A DNA stretch of 64,000 bases from Litorilituus sediminis. GTDB lineage: Bacteria > Pseudomonadota > Gammaproteobacteria > Enterobacterales > Alteromonadaceae. Where the stretch lies: assembly GCF_004295665.1 (NCBI RefSeq), contig NZ_CP034759.1, positions 3,038,001 to 3,102,000 of the forward strand. Direction: 5' to 3'. This document shows, in pieces, positions 19,610 to 28,044 of the stretch; within the stretch, counting starts at the first letter, position 1, and the number at the start of each line of letters is the position of its first letter. The notes under the pieces were generated by a model. That model was not told where the DNA came from and made no database searches. It saw only the letters and a list, made by a program, of their open reading frames with translations. Position numbers and translations under genes: made by a program.

Positions 19610-22168
19610 TTAAACTTTTAACGCTTTGTTAATCATCAAGCTAATGTAGGCATCGTGTGCTTTGGTAGTGTCATTCTTGCCAAAGCCCATTGATGAGGCA
19701 TTATCTAAGATGTTGTTTAACTGACCAAGGGCAGCGGTTTTCGCCAAGTTATCGTAACTTGATTTGGCCTTGACGCCAGCTATGGCTATTAAGCGATTTA
19801 CATATTCAATTTGAATATTATGGCTTAATGACGTTGCTTTTTTACTATCAACAAAAATAGCCGCGGTTAAGTCATTGAACATGTGCGTTAACGAGTATTC
19901 ATTACCATATAAGCTAGTATCAGAAATACGCTTAAGTACATTTTTGTGAAGTACTTGGCTTAATACTGATTTTTGCATATTTAGAATCATGTCATGCGCT
20001 TTAGGATCTTCGTTTTTACCATAATGGTTAAAACCACGACGTTGATGCTGCATATAGTTATAAAGCGGCTGCATTGATGATAAAACATCTGGAGCAAAAA
20101 CATGCTGAGTTAAGGCTTGCATTGCTTCAACTTGCTTTGCTTTAGGTACAGGTGTGTAAGGTTGCGTTTCCTGGCCATCACCAACATAACTACGCTCAAT
20201 ATAGACACCACCAATTTGGCGAGAAATCACTTGTGCTTGGCGGCGATACTGACCAAACAATGAGTTAGCTGAAGTTAGTAGTTGCTGGTAAGACTCACCT
20301 TCTTGGACGGTTTTATCTTTAAGCTCTGCTAATAGGCCATCAATTAATGTCATGCGATCAACAGCATAAGCAACTGGGTTTGAAGATAAATCACCTGTCA
20401 TAATGCGAGGATCAATGTGGCGGCCTGGTGCGCGCATATCATCGGCATCATTACCAAAGGCTAGCGCCTTTTCACTTGAACGGCTAAGTAGTTTTTCCAT
20501 GCGTTGTTTTTCTTGTGCAGGGTCTGCTAGTGCCGTTGTATAACCATATTGAATTGCCCAAACATCATAAGGACCTGGCTCAGTTTGGAAGTAATCCCCT
20601 TGTGTTTGGCCTTTAGGGGCAACATTGATTGGCGCATAATCCATTACCGAGCCAGTTAGCACACCTTGAGTTACCGACTTGTCGTGAATTTCTTTTTCAT
20701 TCCACAAAATAGAGGCTTTCATATTGTGGTTTAAGCCTAATGTATGGCCTACTTCATGAAGCACTAAGAAGCGTAAGCCTTCTTTTAATAATGCTTGCTT
20801 TTCAATGTCATTACTTGCTGACATGGCATTACCAAGTAAGAAGCCTTGTTGTAACTCATGACCTGCGCTGCAATTAAAATGTTCTTGACCATCAGGGCTG
20901 ATATGTTCATCGTTGTTTAAACCTAGGCTAGCAGCTCCTTGGCTGTATAGGCTGTTATAAATCCAACGATTTTTCATGAATACATATTCAAGCATAATAT
21001 CGGCACCTAGCATTTCCCCGGTTAACGGGTTAGCTAATGATGGCCCGTAACCACCAAAGCGTGGCTGTGGCGATGAAGTCCAACGTAGCACATTGTAGTT
21101 GATATCACCGGCATCCCAATCAGCATCATCTGGCTGTACTTTAACTTGAATCGCGTTTTTAAAGCCCGCTTGTTCAAAGGCTGAGTTCCATGCTAACGCA
21201 CCTTCTTTAATGGTGTCGCGCCATTCATGAGGGGTAGTATTTTCAATCCACCAAACAATAGGCTCAACAGGCTCAGATACTGCAGCACTTGGGTCTTTCT
21301 TTACTAGATTCCAGCGTTTAATAACATCACGATAAGGTGCCCATTCGCTTGAAGTCATATCGTCGTATTGATGAGTAAAGTAACCAACACGAGCATCGTC
21401 AAAGCGCGGTGTGAAATCACCTTTAGGTAATTCAACAAACGAGTGTTGTAGTTTTATTGATACTGAACGCGGATCAGAAACCGCTCTTGAGCCGTAAACA
21501 CTTGGGTTGTCATTGTTAAATACATAATCAACAACAACATCAACATTGTTATCGTAAGCACGTTTACTTAAGATGCGAGACTTCTTGCTATTCATCTTGC
21601 CAACTTTAAAGCGCTTCTTGGCATTTTTATCGTTAGCTCGTGCCCAAGGCGATACTTTATGAAGTGATTCACTTAAGAACAGTTTATTTACTTTTAACGC
21701 AATTTGACCGTCTTCTTCTTTTTCAATTTTCAGGCTAGCAAGCACTGCTTCACTAATGTTGGCATCTTTGGCCTTACTGATAGGGTTGTTTTCATCAAAG
21801 AGGTAACGAGGTGTTTTTGTTACTACATCAATACGATCGAAGTAGCGTCTAAATTCAATGACTTTAACGCCGCGGTAACCGCCACGAAAATGACCTGCAT
21901 CTGATAAACCGTCAACTGTGTGAGCAAAGTGAAGGTATGGTGTATCTAATTGTGTTTCCTTGAGCAACATTAAAGTGTCGCCAGTTTCTTTATCTTGATA
22001 GAAGTTAAACAAACCTTCGGTGGCGGTTTTCTTTTCTATCATTTGTGCGATAGTTTTATCGGCTTTTTTATCTTTATCCTTGGACTTTTCCTCGTCGGCA
22101 GCAATGGCTAATTGGCTTGCAGATAACGCTATGGTTACCGCCAGTGACAGGCTAGTTAATTTCATCAT
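19610..22168 (-). CDS. Exported zinc-dependent metalloprotease (metzincin-like, DUF5117/DUF5118 type)
   Basis: 852 residues with a signal peptide (cut near residue 23, AIA-ADEE). The active-site motif HEVGHTLGLNH starts near residue 471 and fits HExxHxxGxxH of metzincins. N-terminal part (PYLHFAHTVDGL, FRGGYRGVKVIEFRRYFDRID) and the region PIVWWIENTTPHEWRDTIKEG resemble the DUF5117/DUF5118 families that accompany this protease core. A Met after the zinc site (SVMDYAPIN) may be the Met-turn. Likely periplasmic or outer-membrane-associated; substrate unknown. A divergent ECF sigma operon lies upstream, but a regulatory link is not shown by the sequence. Confidence 0.88.
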   Translation of the reverse strand: MMKLTSLSLAVTIALSASQLAIAADEEKSKDKDKKADKTIAQMIEKKTATEGLFNFYQDKETGDTLMLLKETQLDTPYLHFAHTVDGLSDAGHFRGGYRGVKVIEFRRYFDRIDVVTKTPRYLFDENNPISKAKDANISEAVLASLKIEKEEDGQIALKVNKLFLSESLHKVSPWARANDKNAKKRFKVGKMNSKKSRILSKRAYDNNVDVVVDYVFNNDNPSVYGSRAVSDPRSVSIKLQHSFVELPKGDFTPRFDDARVGYFTHQYDDMTSSEWAPYRDVIKRWNLVKKDPSAAVSEPVEPIVWWIENTTPHEWRDTIKEGALAWNSAFEQAGFKNAIQVKVQPDDADWDAGDINYNVLRWTSSPQPRFGGYGPSLANPLTGEMLGADIMLEYVFMKNRWIYNSLYSQGAASLGLNNDEHISPDGQEHFNCSAGHELQQGFLLGNAMSASNDIEKQALLKEGLRFLVLHEVGHTLGLNHNMKASILWNEKEIHDKSVTQGVLTGSVMDYAPINVAPKGQTQGDYFQTEPGPYDVWAIQYGYTTALADPAQEKQRMEKLLSRSSEKALAFGNDADDMRAPGRHIDPRIMTGDLSSNPVAYAVDRMTLIDGLLAELKDKTVQEGESYQQLLTSANSLFGQYRRQAQVISRQIGGVYIERSYVGDGQETQPYTPVPKAKQVEAMQALTQHVFAPDVLSSMQPLYNYMQHQRRGFNHYGKNEDPKAHDMILNMQKSVLSQVLHKNVLKRISDTSLYGNEYSLTHMFNDLTAAIFVDSKKATSLSHNIQIEYVNRLIAIAGVKAKSSYDNLAKTAALGQLNNILDNASSMGFGKNDTTKAHDAYISLMINKALKV

Positions 22169-22489
22169 GGTTCCCTATCTTCCTCTGTATTCTATTTTTT
22201 AGTTTTACTTTTATTTGGTTTTACTTTTATTTATTCGCTGTATTCGTTTAATTCAATACTTCACTTATAAAAACCTATTCAGTGTAGGTAAAACGGTTGC
22301 TAAGAGTAAACTACAAAAAGTAACAATATGTTAATAAAACTTTAAAATAAGGTAGTATTGAGGCGAGTGTTAGCTTAAGAAAAATAACGGTACTTTTATT
22401 TCACTTTCTTTAAACCTTTTCTTGGCAGCGCGCATCTCACTTAATAACAGCATGTTAGTGATTTACAAATAACGATAAGAGAACATCAT
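22169..22489. other. Divergent intergenic region, protease / ECF sigma genes
   Basis: 321 bp, AT-rich, without a credible gene. Near the protease start it contains a 15-bp direct repeat GTTTTACTTTTATTT at 22202-22216 and 22218-22232 (16-bp period, one helical turn and a half). Promoters for both flanking genes must lie here, but I could not place a convincing -35/-10 pair. Confidence 0.5.
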
Positions 22490-23104
22490 TTGGACACGAA
22501 TAAGGTGATTGATGCTCAGCAGCGTTTTGTTGCAAACCCTGAGCAGAACTGGCAAGAACATGAGTGGATAATACAAGCCAAGCATGGTTCGCAAACTGCT
22601 TTTCATCAGTTGTATGAAAAATACCATAAGCAAATTTATGCACTGTGCTGGCGTATGCTTGCAGATAAAAGTAGCGCGGAAGATGTATGCCAAGAAGTGT
22701 TTGTGGTGTTATGGCAAAAAATTAATAACTTCCGTGGCGAGAGTAAATTTAGTACTTGGCTGCACAGTGTCGCGACCAATGTGGTCTTGGGGCACTTACG
22801 TAAACATAAAACCTGGTTGCAGCGTATTTTTAGTATTGAAGATCAGCAAGATAATGTTACCGAGCAGAGTGTTGCTTTATCAGATGATTCAGAATTAGCT
22901 GAGCTAGATAAACATATAGCTCGCTTACCTGAAAGAGCGAGATTGGTTTTTGTGTTGTTTGCTGTCGAAGGTTATCGCCATGAGGAAATAGCTAGCATGC
23001 TGAAAATGGCGGTTGGTTCGAGTAAATCTCAATACCACAGAGCAAAAACATTATTAAAACAATGGCTAACAGAAGCACAAACTGAGGAAAATTGCCATGG
23101 TTAA
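22490..23104 (+). CDS. ECF-type RNA polymerase sigma factor
   Basis: 204 residues starting with TTG at 22490 (AAGAGA about seven bases upstream; no earlier or nearby ATG suits the domain). Region 2 spans about 30-95 with AFHQLYEKYHKQIYALCWRM, SAEDVCQEVFVVLWQ and STWLHSVATNVV; region 4 spans about 135-195 with LPERARLVFVLFAVEGYRHEEIASML. It directs RNA polymerase to a small regulon, usually under an anti-sigma factor. The next gene overlaps it by eight bases and encodes a membrane protein with the size and layout of an anti-sigma factor. Confidence 0.92.
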   Translation: MDTNKVIDAQQRFVANPEQNWQEHEWIIQAKHGSQTAFHQLYEKYHKQIYALCWRMLADKSSAEDVCQEVFVVLWQKINNFRGESKFSTWLHSVATNVVLGHLRKHKTWLQRIFSIEDQQDNVTEQSVALSDDSELAELDKHIARLPERARLVFVLFAVEGYRHEEIASMLKMAVGSSKSQYHRAKTLLKQWLTEAQTEENCHG

Positions 23105-23636
23105 CGAAATTACCGATAAAGAGCTGCAACAGCAGATTGATAAATTACCAAAAGAAATTACGCCAGAGCGAGACTTATGGGCGGGCATAGAAAAGGCGAC
23201 TCAAGGTAAAAAACAAATAACAAAACAAGGTAACGTATTTGTACCGAGTGTGTGGGCGGCATCCTTGCTTGCTGCTGTATTAGTTACTTGGTTGACCATA
23301 GCGCCTAATGAAGCAGAGCAACAATTGGTACAGCAAGGCGGGGCAAGCTCTGGGCAATCAGAGCAAGCACAAGTTGCCTTAGTTACACTGATGCAAGATA
23401 ACTTTTTGCAACAAAAGCAAGCCATGTTGGTGAGTTTTGGTCAGCCAGATATGTCGCAGTTACCGGCAGAAATGCAAGTGCAACTAGAGAAGTTAGCAGC
23501 AGCGAGAAAATCAATTACTAAAGCGTTAGAGAATGATGCTAACAATATGGATTTGCTGAACTTATTAGACTTTACTCAGCAGCAAGAGCTGAAGTTAATT
23601 CAGCAGTTATATCGTCCACAATTACAAAATATTTAA
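23097..23636 (+). CDS. Putative anti-sigma factor (single-pass membrane protein)
   Basis: 179 residues; the ATG overlaps the end of the sigma gene (translational coupling). A soluble N-terminal segment of about 45 residues is followed by one TM helix (about 50-67, VWAASLLAAVLVTWLTI) and a Gln-rich periplasmic helical domain (about 70-179). I see no zinc anti-sigma HxxxCxxC motif, so the call rests on position, topology and size. It may hold the sigma factor at the membrane until an envelope signal releases it (inference). Confidence 0.65.
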   Translation: MVNEITDKELQQQIDKLPKEITPERDLWAGIEKATQGKKQITKQGNVFVPSVWAASLLAAVLVTWLTIAPNEAEQQLVQQGGASSGQSEQAQVALVTLMQDNFLQQKQAMLVSFGQPDMSQLPAEMQVQLEKLAAARKSITKALENDANNMDLLNLLDFTQQQELKLIQQLYRPQLQNI

Positions 23637-23691
23637 CAGATTTATCTACAAATGATCTCGTGATTGTTTGTATCTCAAAAAAGAGGTTTTT

Positions 23692-24645
23692 ATGAACACA
23701 TTTAGCAAATTATTTTCGCCAGTATTAGTGCTTTCTTGTTTGTTAGCAAGCTCAGTATCACTCGCGAGTGAAAAAATATCACAAAGCTTATCAGCAGACG
23801 ATGTTACCAATATTAGTGTTGATAACCATAGCGGCTTAATTAAGGTTGTTGGTTGGAATAAAGATAATGTCAGCCTTGAAGGAACCTTAGATGATAAAGC
23901 GGAAGGCTTAATTTTTGAGCGTCGAGGTGCACAAATCTTTATTGAAGTTGAATATCCCAATGTAGAGCGTTGGTCTTCCTCTGGCTCTGAGCTAATTATT
24001 CATGCACCTAAAGAATTGCGTGTTACTTTATCGGGTATATCAAGTGATATTAATGTCAGTAATTTACATGGTGGCGTTGAAGCGAAAACGGTTAGTGGTA
24101 ATATTGAAGCTACTGATATTACAGGCAATATTGAGTTAAGCAGTATCAGTGGTGATATTACTAGCCTAGATTTAAATGGCAAAATTTCCTTATCTGCCAT
24201 TAGTGGTGATATTAAAGATCAAAACTCTAATGGCCGTTTGCAGCTACAATCTGTTAGTGGTGAAGTTGAGTTAACCTCGAAAGCACCAGAGGTTTATGTC
24301 AATAATGTTTCAGGTGATGTTGAGCTTAATTTAGCAGAAGTGATTGAACTAAGAGCATCAACCGTTAGCGGTGATATCGAAACTAAATTAAGTTTGGCTG
24401 ATAAAGGCCTGATCAAGTCGTCAAGTGTTAGTGGTGAGCTAGTCTTTGAGTTTCAAAATAATATAGATGCAAGCTTTAGATTAGTGTCAAATGTTGGCGG
24501 TGATATTGTCAATAAACTTACCAATGACAAAGCTGAGCGCCCTAAGTACGGCCCCGGAGCTAAGTTGTCTTTCCAGGTTGGTGATGGTAATGCCACCGTA
24601 AGTGCAAACAGTGTCAGTGGCAGAATTAAAGTGCTAGCTAAGTAA
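23692..24645 (+). CDS. Exported DUF4097-type beta-repeat protein
   Basis: 317 residues from ATG at 23692 (AAAGAGG five bases upstream); the frame stays open eight codons further but without a better site. Signal peptide cleaved near residue 26 (SLA-SEK). The mature protein is a succession of short beta repeats such as VSGNIEATDITGNIELSSIS, where the motif [V/I]SG[D/E/N][I/V] recurs about nine times; this is the DUF4097 right-handed beta-helix type. Third gene of the sigma/anti-sigma operon, 55 bp after the second, so it may be a target or sensor of the system. Function unknown. Confidence 0.8.
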   Translation: MNTFSKLFSPVLVLSCLLASSVSLASEKISQSLSADDVTNISVDNHSGLIKVVGWNKDNVSLEGTLDDKAEGLIFERRGAQIFIEVEYPNVERWSSSGSELIIHAPKELRVTLSGISSDINVSNLHGGVEAKTVSGNIEATDITGNIELSSISGDITSLDLNGKISLSAISGDIKDQNSNGRLQLQSVSGEVELTSKAPEVYVNNVSGDVELNLAEVIELRASTVSGDIETKLSLADKGLIKSSSVSGELVFEFQNNIDASFRLVSNVGGDIVNKLTNDKAERPKYGPGAKLSFQVGDGNATVSANSVSGRIKVLAK

Positions 24646-24757
24646 TTCATATATATCCGCATAAATCTTTAGCATCTTTTTCATATTCTCCATGTCGAAA
24701 AGATGCTAAAGTAAAGCCCTTTTTTGATTGTATCATTGCATAGTAAGGGCTCTGTAA

Positions 24758-26176
24758 ATGGCAGATAAAAAGCCAGGTAAATTTGCCAAAGAAAAACAGT
24801 TTATTAAAGATAAACAAATAGACGAATTAAAAGTCCCTCCTCATTCGCTTGAAGCTGAGCAATCCGTATTAGGTGGTTTATTACTTGATAATGAAACCTG
24901 GGATCGCGTTGCTGAAAAAACCGTTGCTGAAGATTTTTACAGTCGCTCACATCGACTAATTTTTGAAACGATTGGTGCCTTAATTGAGCTGGGCGAACCC
25001 GTTGATTTAATTACCTTATCTGAAGCATTAGAAAACGATCAAAAACTTGAAGATGCCGGTGGTTTTGTTTATCTCGCTGAGATGATGAAAAACACGCCAA
25101 GTGCCGCCAATATTACTGCTTATGCTGATATTGTTCGTGAACGTGCGGTCACTCGCGAGATGATCAGCGTTGCCAATGAAATTGCCGAAGCTGGTTACGA
25201 TACCCAAGGGCGCAGTAGTGCTGATTTACTCGATTTAGCAGAAACTAAGGTTTTTGCCATTGCAGAAAAGCGTGCCAATAAATCAGAAGGCCCTGAAAGC
25301 ATTCATTCGGTATTAGAAAAAACCGTAGATAGAATTGAAAAACTGTGTACTACGCCATCAGGTGGTGTTACTGGGGTTTCTACTGGTTTTACCGATTTAG
25401 ATAAAATGACCGCAGGTTTACAGCCTTCAGATTTAATTATTGTTGCCGCTCGTCCTTCTATGGGTAAAACAACCTTTGCCATGAACTTAGCTGAACATGC
25501 CGCTATGACTGCAGGTAAACCAGCGCTTATTTTTAGTTTAGAGATGCCTTCAGATCAAATTATGATGAGGATGCTGGCATCGCTTGGTCGCATTGACCAA
25601 ACTAAAATTCGTACCGGGCAATTAAATGATGAAGATTGGGCAAGACTATCATCAACCATGGGGCTGTTAATTGAAAACGGTAAAATGTTTATTGATGATG
25701 CTGCAGGCCTAACCCCAACGGAAGTGCGCTCGAGAGCAAGACGTGTTCATCGGGATAATGACGGCATTTCCATGATCATGATTGATTACCTTCAGTTAAT
25801 GCGTGCGCCGCAGTTTTCTGATAACCGTACCTTAGAGATTGCTGAAATTTCACGTTCACTTAAAGCCTTAGCAAAAGAGCTGCAAGTGCCTGTAGTTGCG
25901 CTTTCTCAGTTAAACCGTAGTTTGGAGCAACGTGCCGATAAGCGTCCAGTAAACTCAGATTTACGTGAATCGGGTTCAATCGAGCAAGATGCTGACTTAA
26001 TTATGTTTATTTATCGTGATGAGGTTTATCACGATGACAGTGAATTTAAAGGCATGGCGGAGATTATTATTGGTAAACAACGTAACGGGCCTATTGGTCG
26101 CGTACCATTAACCTTCCAAGGTCAATTCTCTCGCTTTGATAATTATGCTGGTCCGCATGTATTAGAAGAAGATTAG
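24758..26176 (+). CDS. dnaB: Replicative DNA helicase DnaB
   Basis: 472 residues, the usual length. Hexameric 5'-3' helicase at the replication fork. N-terminal primase-interaction domain (about 25-130, starting PPHSLEAEQSVLGGLLLD), linker, then a RecA-type core (about 200-470) with Walker A ARPSMGKTT, Walker B MIMIDYLQLM, the DRxxSDLRESG-like segment NSDLRESGSIEQDAD and the arginine-finger region KQRNGPIG. AGGG stands nine bases before the ATG. Normal and intact; a MITE-like repeat begins six bases after the stop codon. Confidence 0.98.
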   Translation: MADKKPGKFAKEKQFIKDKQIDELKVPPHSLEAEQSVLGGLLLDNETWDRVAEKTVAEDFYSRSHRLIFETIGALIELGEPVDLITLSEALENDQKLEDAGGFVYLAEMMKNTPSAANITAYADIVRERAVTREMISVANEIAEAGYDTQGRSSADLLDLAETKVFAIAEKRANKSEGPESIHSVLEKTVDRIEKLCTTPSGGVTGVSTGFTDLDKMTAGLQPSDLIIVAARPSMGKTTFAMNLAEHAAMTAGKPALIFSLEMPSDQIMMRMLASLGRIDQTKIRTGQLNDEDWARLSSTMGLLIENGKMFIDDAAGLTPTEVRSRARRVHRDNDGISMIMIDYLQLMRAPQFSDNRTLEIAEISRSLKALAKELQVPVVALSQLNRSLEQRADKRPVNSDLRESGSIEQDADLIMFIYRDEVYHDDSEFKGMAEIIIGKQRNGPIGRVPLTFQGQFSRFDNYAGPHVLEED

Positions 26177-26182
26177 TGATTA

Positions 26183-26446
26183 GGGCGTGTTGATCTTTGT
26201 TGATATTTTCAGCAATGAGTTATTTTTATCAATAGCAAAGCAGTATGAGCGCGGTTTGGTTGTTCCAAATAAGCGAATACTAATGCCGCTAGTGTTAAAA
26301 ATAGCCATTGCCCTTCGGGCTGAGGCTAAAATCCCTTTATTCTGCGTTAAAAGCGGCTGATTTAGCTAGCTAAACTACGCAACTTTTGCCTTGATTAAAG
26401 GGATTTTATCTCTCAGCTGAATTATTAAACAAAGGTCAACACGCCC
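26183..26446. mobile_element. MITE-like palindromic element, 264 bp, flanked by TA
   Basis: Terminal inverted repeats GGGCGTGTTGATCTTTG (26183-26199) and, reversed, GGGCGTGTTGACCTTTG (26446-26430), one mismatch in 17. TA occurs on both sides (26181-26182, 26447-26448), as expected for IS630/Tc1-type insertion. A second inverted pair lies inside: CTAAAATCCCTTTA (about 26323-26340) against TAAAGGGATTTTATCTC (about 26396-26413). There is no transposase, so it would need a helper. Insertion right after the dnaB stop leaves the gene intact. Family membership is inferred from structure only. Confidence 0.7.
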
Positions 26447-26485
26447 TAGTATTAATTCTTCTAAAATTAATTAAGATTGAATGAT

Positions 26486-26517
26486 AAAGCACGTTTGTTT
26501 GGCAAACGTGCTTTTTT
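26486..26517. terminator. Terminator between the MITE and yjbQ
   Basis: Perfect 12-bp stem AAAGCACGTTTG / CAAACGTGCTTT with a five-base loop and T6 after it. It lies between dnaB (plus) and yjbQ (minus) and may act in both directions, more strongly on the plus strand. Confidence 0.8.
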
Positions 26518-26519
26518 AT

Positions 26520-26939
26520 TTATTCACCATTGATGGTGACCACTATAGTGCGACTGGATGCGTGGTTTCTATGCTCACCTAAGTAAATACCTTGCCAAAT
26601 GCCTAAATTTAGTTGACCGTTACTAATAGGAATAGTGACACTGCTACCTAAGGTGCTGGCTTTAATATGCGCTGGCATATCATCACTGCCTTCATAAGTG
26701 TGTTGATAATAGCGAGCATCTTCTGGGACAAAGTGATTAAAGTGCGCCTCCATATCTGAACGCACTGTTGGGTCGGCATTTTCATTAATAGTTAGCGAAG
26801 CCGAGCTGTGTTTTATAAACAGGTGCAATATGCCACATTTGAGCTGGTGAATTTGTGGTAATTGCGACATAAGCTCATTATCAATAAGGTGAAAACCTCG
26901 CTTTTTGGCTTTAATTTGTATTTCTTTTTGCTGCCACAT
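26520..26939 (-). CDS. yjbQ: YjbQ / UPF0047 family protein
   Basis: 139 residues, a complete single-domain UPF0047 protein. Recognised from GILHLFIKHSSASLTINENA, the DPTVRSDMEAHF stretch, the GSDDMPAHIKASTLGSS loop and the C-terminal GIWQGIYLGEHRNHASSRTI. The histidines and aspartates form the family's putative active site. Members have weak thiamine-phosphate-synthase activity in vitro; the physiological role is not settled. It begins 46 bp after metR on the same strand and may be co-transcribed. Confidence 0.92.
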   Translation of the reverse strand: MWQQKEIQIKAKKRGFHLIDNELMSQLPQIHQLKCGILHLFIKHSSASLTINENADPTVRSDMEAHFNHFVPEDARYYQHTYEGSDDMPAHIKASTLGSSVTIPISNGQLNLGIWQGIYLGEHRNHASSRTIVVTINGE

Positions 26940-26985
26940 GAATCTTTCTCTTCCTGGTTGCTAACTCGCTAACGCTATCACTTAG

Positions 26986-27876
26986 TTAAACGACATACAA
27001 TTGCTTAAAGGCGGCTATTACTTGTGGAATAAGCTGTTCAATGATGTCGCGTTGTCGGTTGTTTGCCTGATATTTGGCGTAGAGCTTTTTGTATAGGCCA
27101 GCTTCGCCTAAGCGTTTCCTTGTCAGTAACGCTTGTTGGCTTAAGCTACTGACGAGCCAATCGGGCAAGGTGGCAACGCCCATACCTGCCGCCGCCATTT
27201 GCAACATAACATGGCTGTTATTAACTTGTTTTATTTTGGCAGGAGTAATGCCTTTTGGCGTTAAAAATAGTTGAAAGATATCTAGTTGTTTATTTGGCAA
27301 AGGATAGGTAAGCAAGGTGACGGATTTAAACTGCTCTGCTTCAACATAATCATATTTACTGCCTAGGGCTGAATCATTTAATGCCGATACGGCAATCACT
27401 TCAAATTGACCAATCTCTTGATATAGATAGTTATCTTCCTGTTGCTGATAATCGGTAAATAAAATATCTGCTGACAGTGCTTGTTGCTGAAAGTCATCGT
27501 CGAGAAATTCAATCGCAAGCGCAGGGTGTTGCTGAGAAAATTGCTGGCTAATGGGCAGCAACCATTGAAAGCAAGCGTGACAGGCTATGGCAAGCTTAAG
27601 GTTTTGCGCTTGTTTAGTTGGTGCTTTAAGTACTTGCTCTGCATTTGTAATCGCTGGAAATATCTCTTTGGCTAAATCAAGTAGCACTTGGCCTGCGTGA
27701 CTAAACTCTACCGGCGAGGTATTACGGATAAACAAAGGCTCGCCAAGACGTTGTTCAAGATCTTTGATTTGATGTGACAAGGCAGATTGGCTGGTAAAAA
27801 GCTTAGCTGCCGCTTTCTTGATATTGCCCGTTTCTTTTAATGCTGTCAGCGTTTTTAAATGTTTAAGTTCAAACAT
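26986..27876 (-). CDS. metR: LysR-family regulator MetR
   Basis: 296 residues with an N-terminal winged helix-turn-helix (about 1-60: LKHLKTLTALKETGNIKKAAAKLF, SQSALSHQIKDLEQRLGEPLF; given here as two pieces) and a LysR effector domain (about 90-290). MetR activates metE and other methionine genes with homocysteine as co-activator. The assignment rests on the divergent metE, the TGAA-N5-TTCA box directly in front of its start (27879-27891), and the MetR-like N-terminus. It probably represses itself through that box. Confidence 0.92.
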   Translation of the reverse strand: MFELKHLKTLTALKETGNIKKAAAKLFTSQSALSHQIKDLEQRLGEPLFIRNTSPVEFSHAGQVLLDLAKEIFPAITNAEQVLKAPTKQAQNLKLAIACHACFQWLLPISQQFSQQHPALAIEFLDDDFQQQALSADILFTDYQQQEDNYLYQEIGQFEVIAVSALNDSALGSKYDYVEAEQFKSVTLLTYPLPNKQLDIFQLFLTPKGITPAKIKQVNNSHVMLQMAAAGMGVATLPDWLVSSLSQQALLTRKRLGEAGLYKKLYAKYQANNRQRDIIEQLIPQVIAAFKQLYVV

Positions 27877-27878
27877 AA

Positions 27879-27891
27879 TGAATTTTTTTCA
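27879..27891. promoter_or_regulatory. MetR box
   Basis: TGAA-TTTTT-TTCA matches the MetR consensus TGAA-N5-TTCA exactly. It lies 2 bp before metR and about 50 bp upstream of the metE -10-like element, a position suited to autorepression and metE activation. Confidence 0.75.
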
Positions 27892-27951
27892 AGTCCTTGT
27901 TGAATTCTTTGCGCTTGCCAAAATCAGTGGTTTTTTAGAGTATAACCGTAT

Positions 27952-27975
27952 AAACATCTAGACGTCTATTTGTTT
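27952..27975. promoter_or_regulatory. MetJ operator (tandem met boxes)
   Basis: A perfect met box AGACGTCT at 27960-27967 is flanked in register by AAACATCT (27952-27959, six of eight matches) and ATTTGTTT (27968-27975, four of eight). MetJ binds cooperatively to tandem 8-bp boxes. The array starts just after the -10-like TATAAC (27941-27946), so binding would block metE transcription when S-adenosylmethionine is plentiful. Confidence 0.75.
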
Positions 27976-28044
27976 TTTTGGTGATTAATAGTCAGCTTGA
28001 CCAACAAGTTGCTGGCGATAGTGATAATAGATTTGGAGCAAAAC

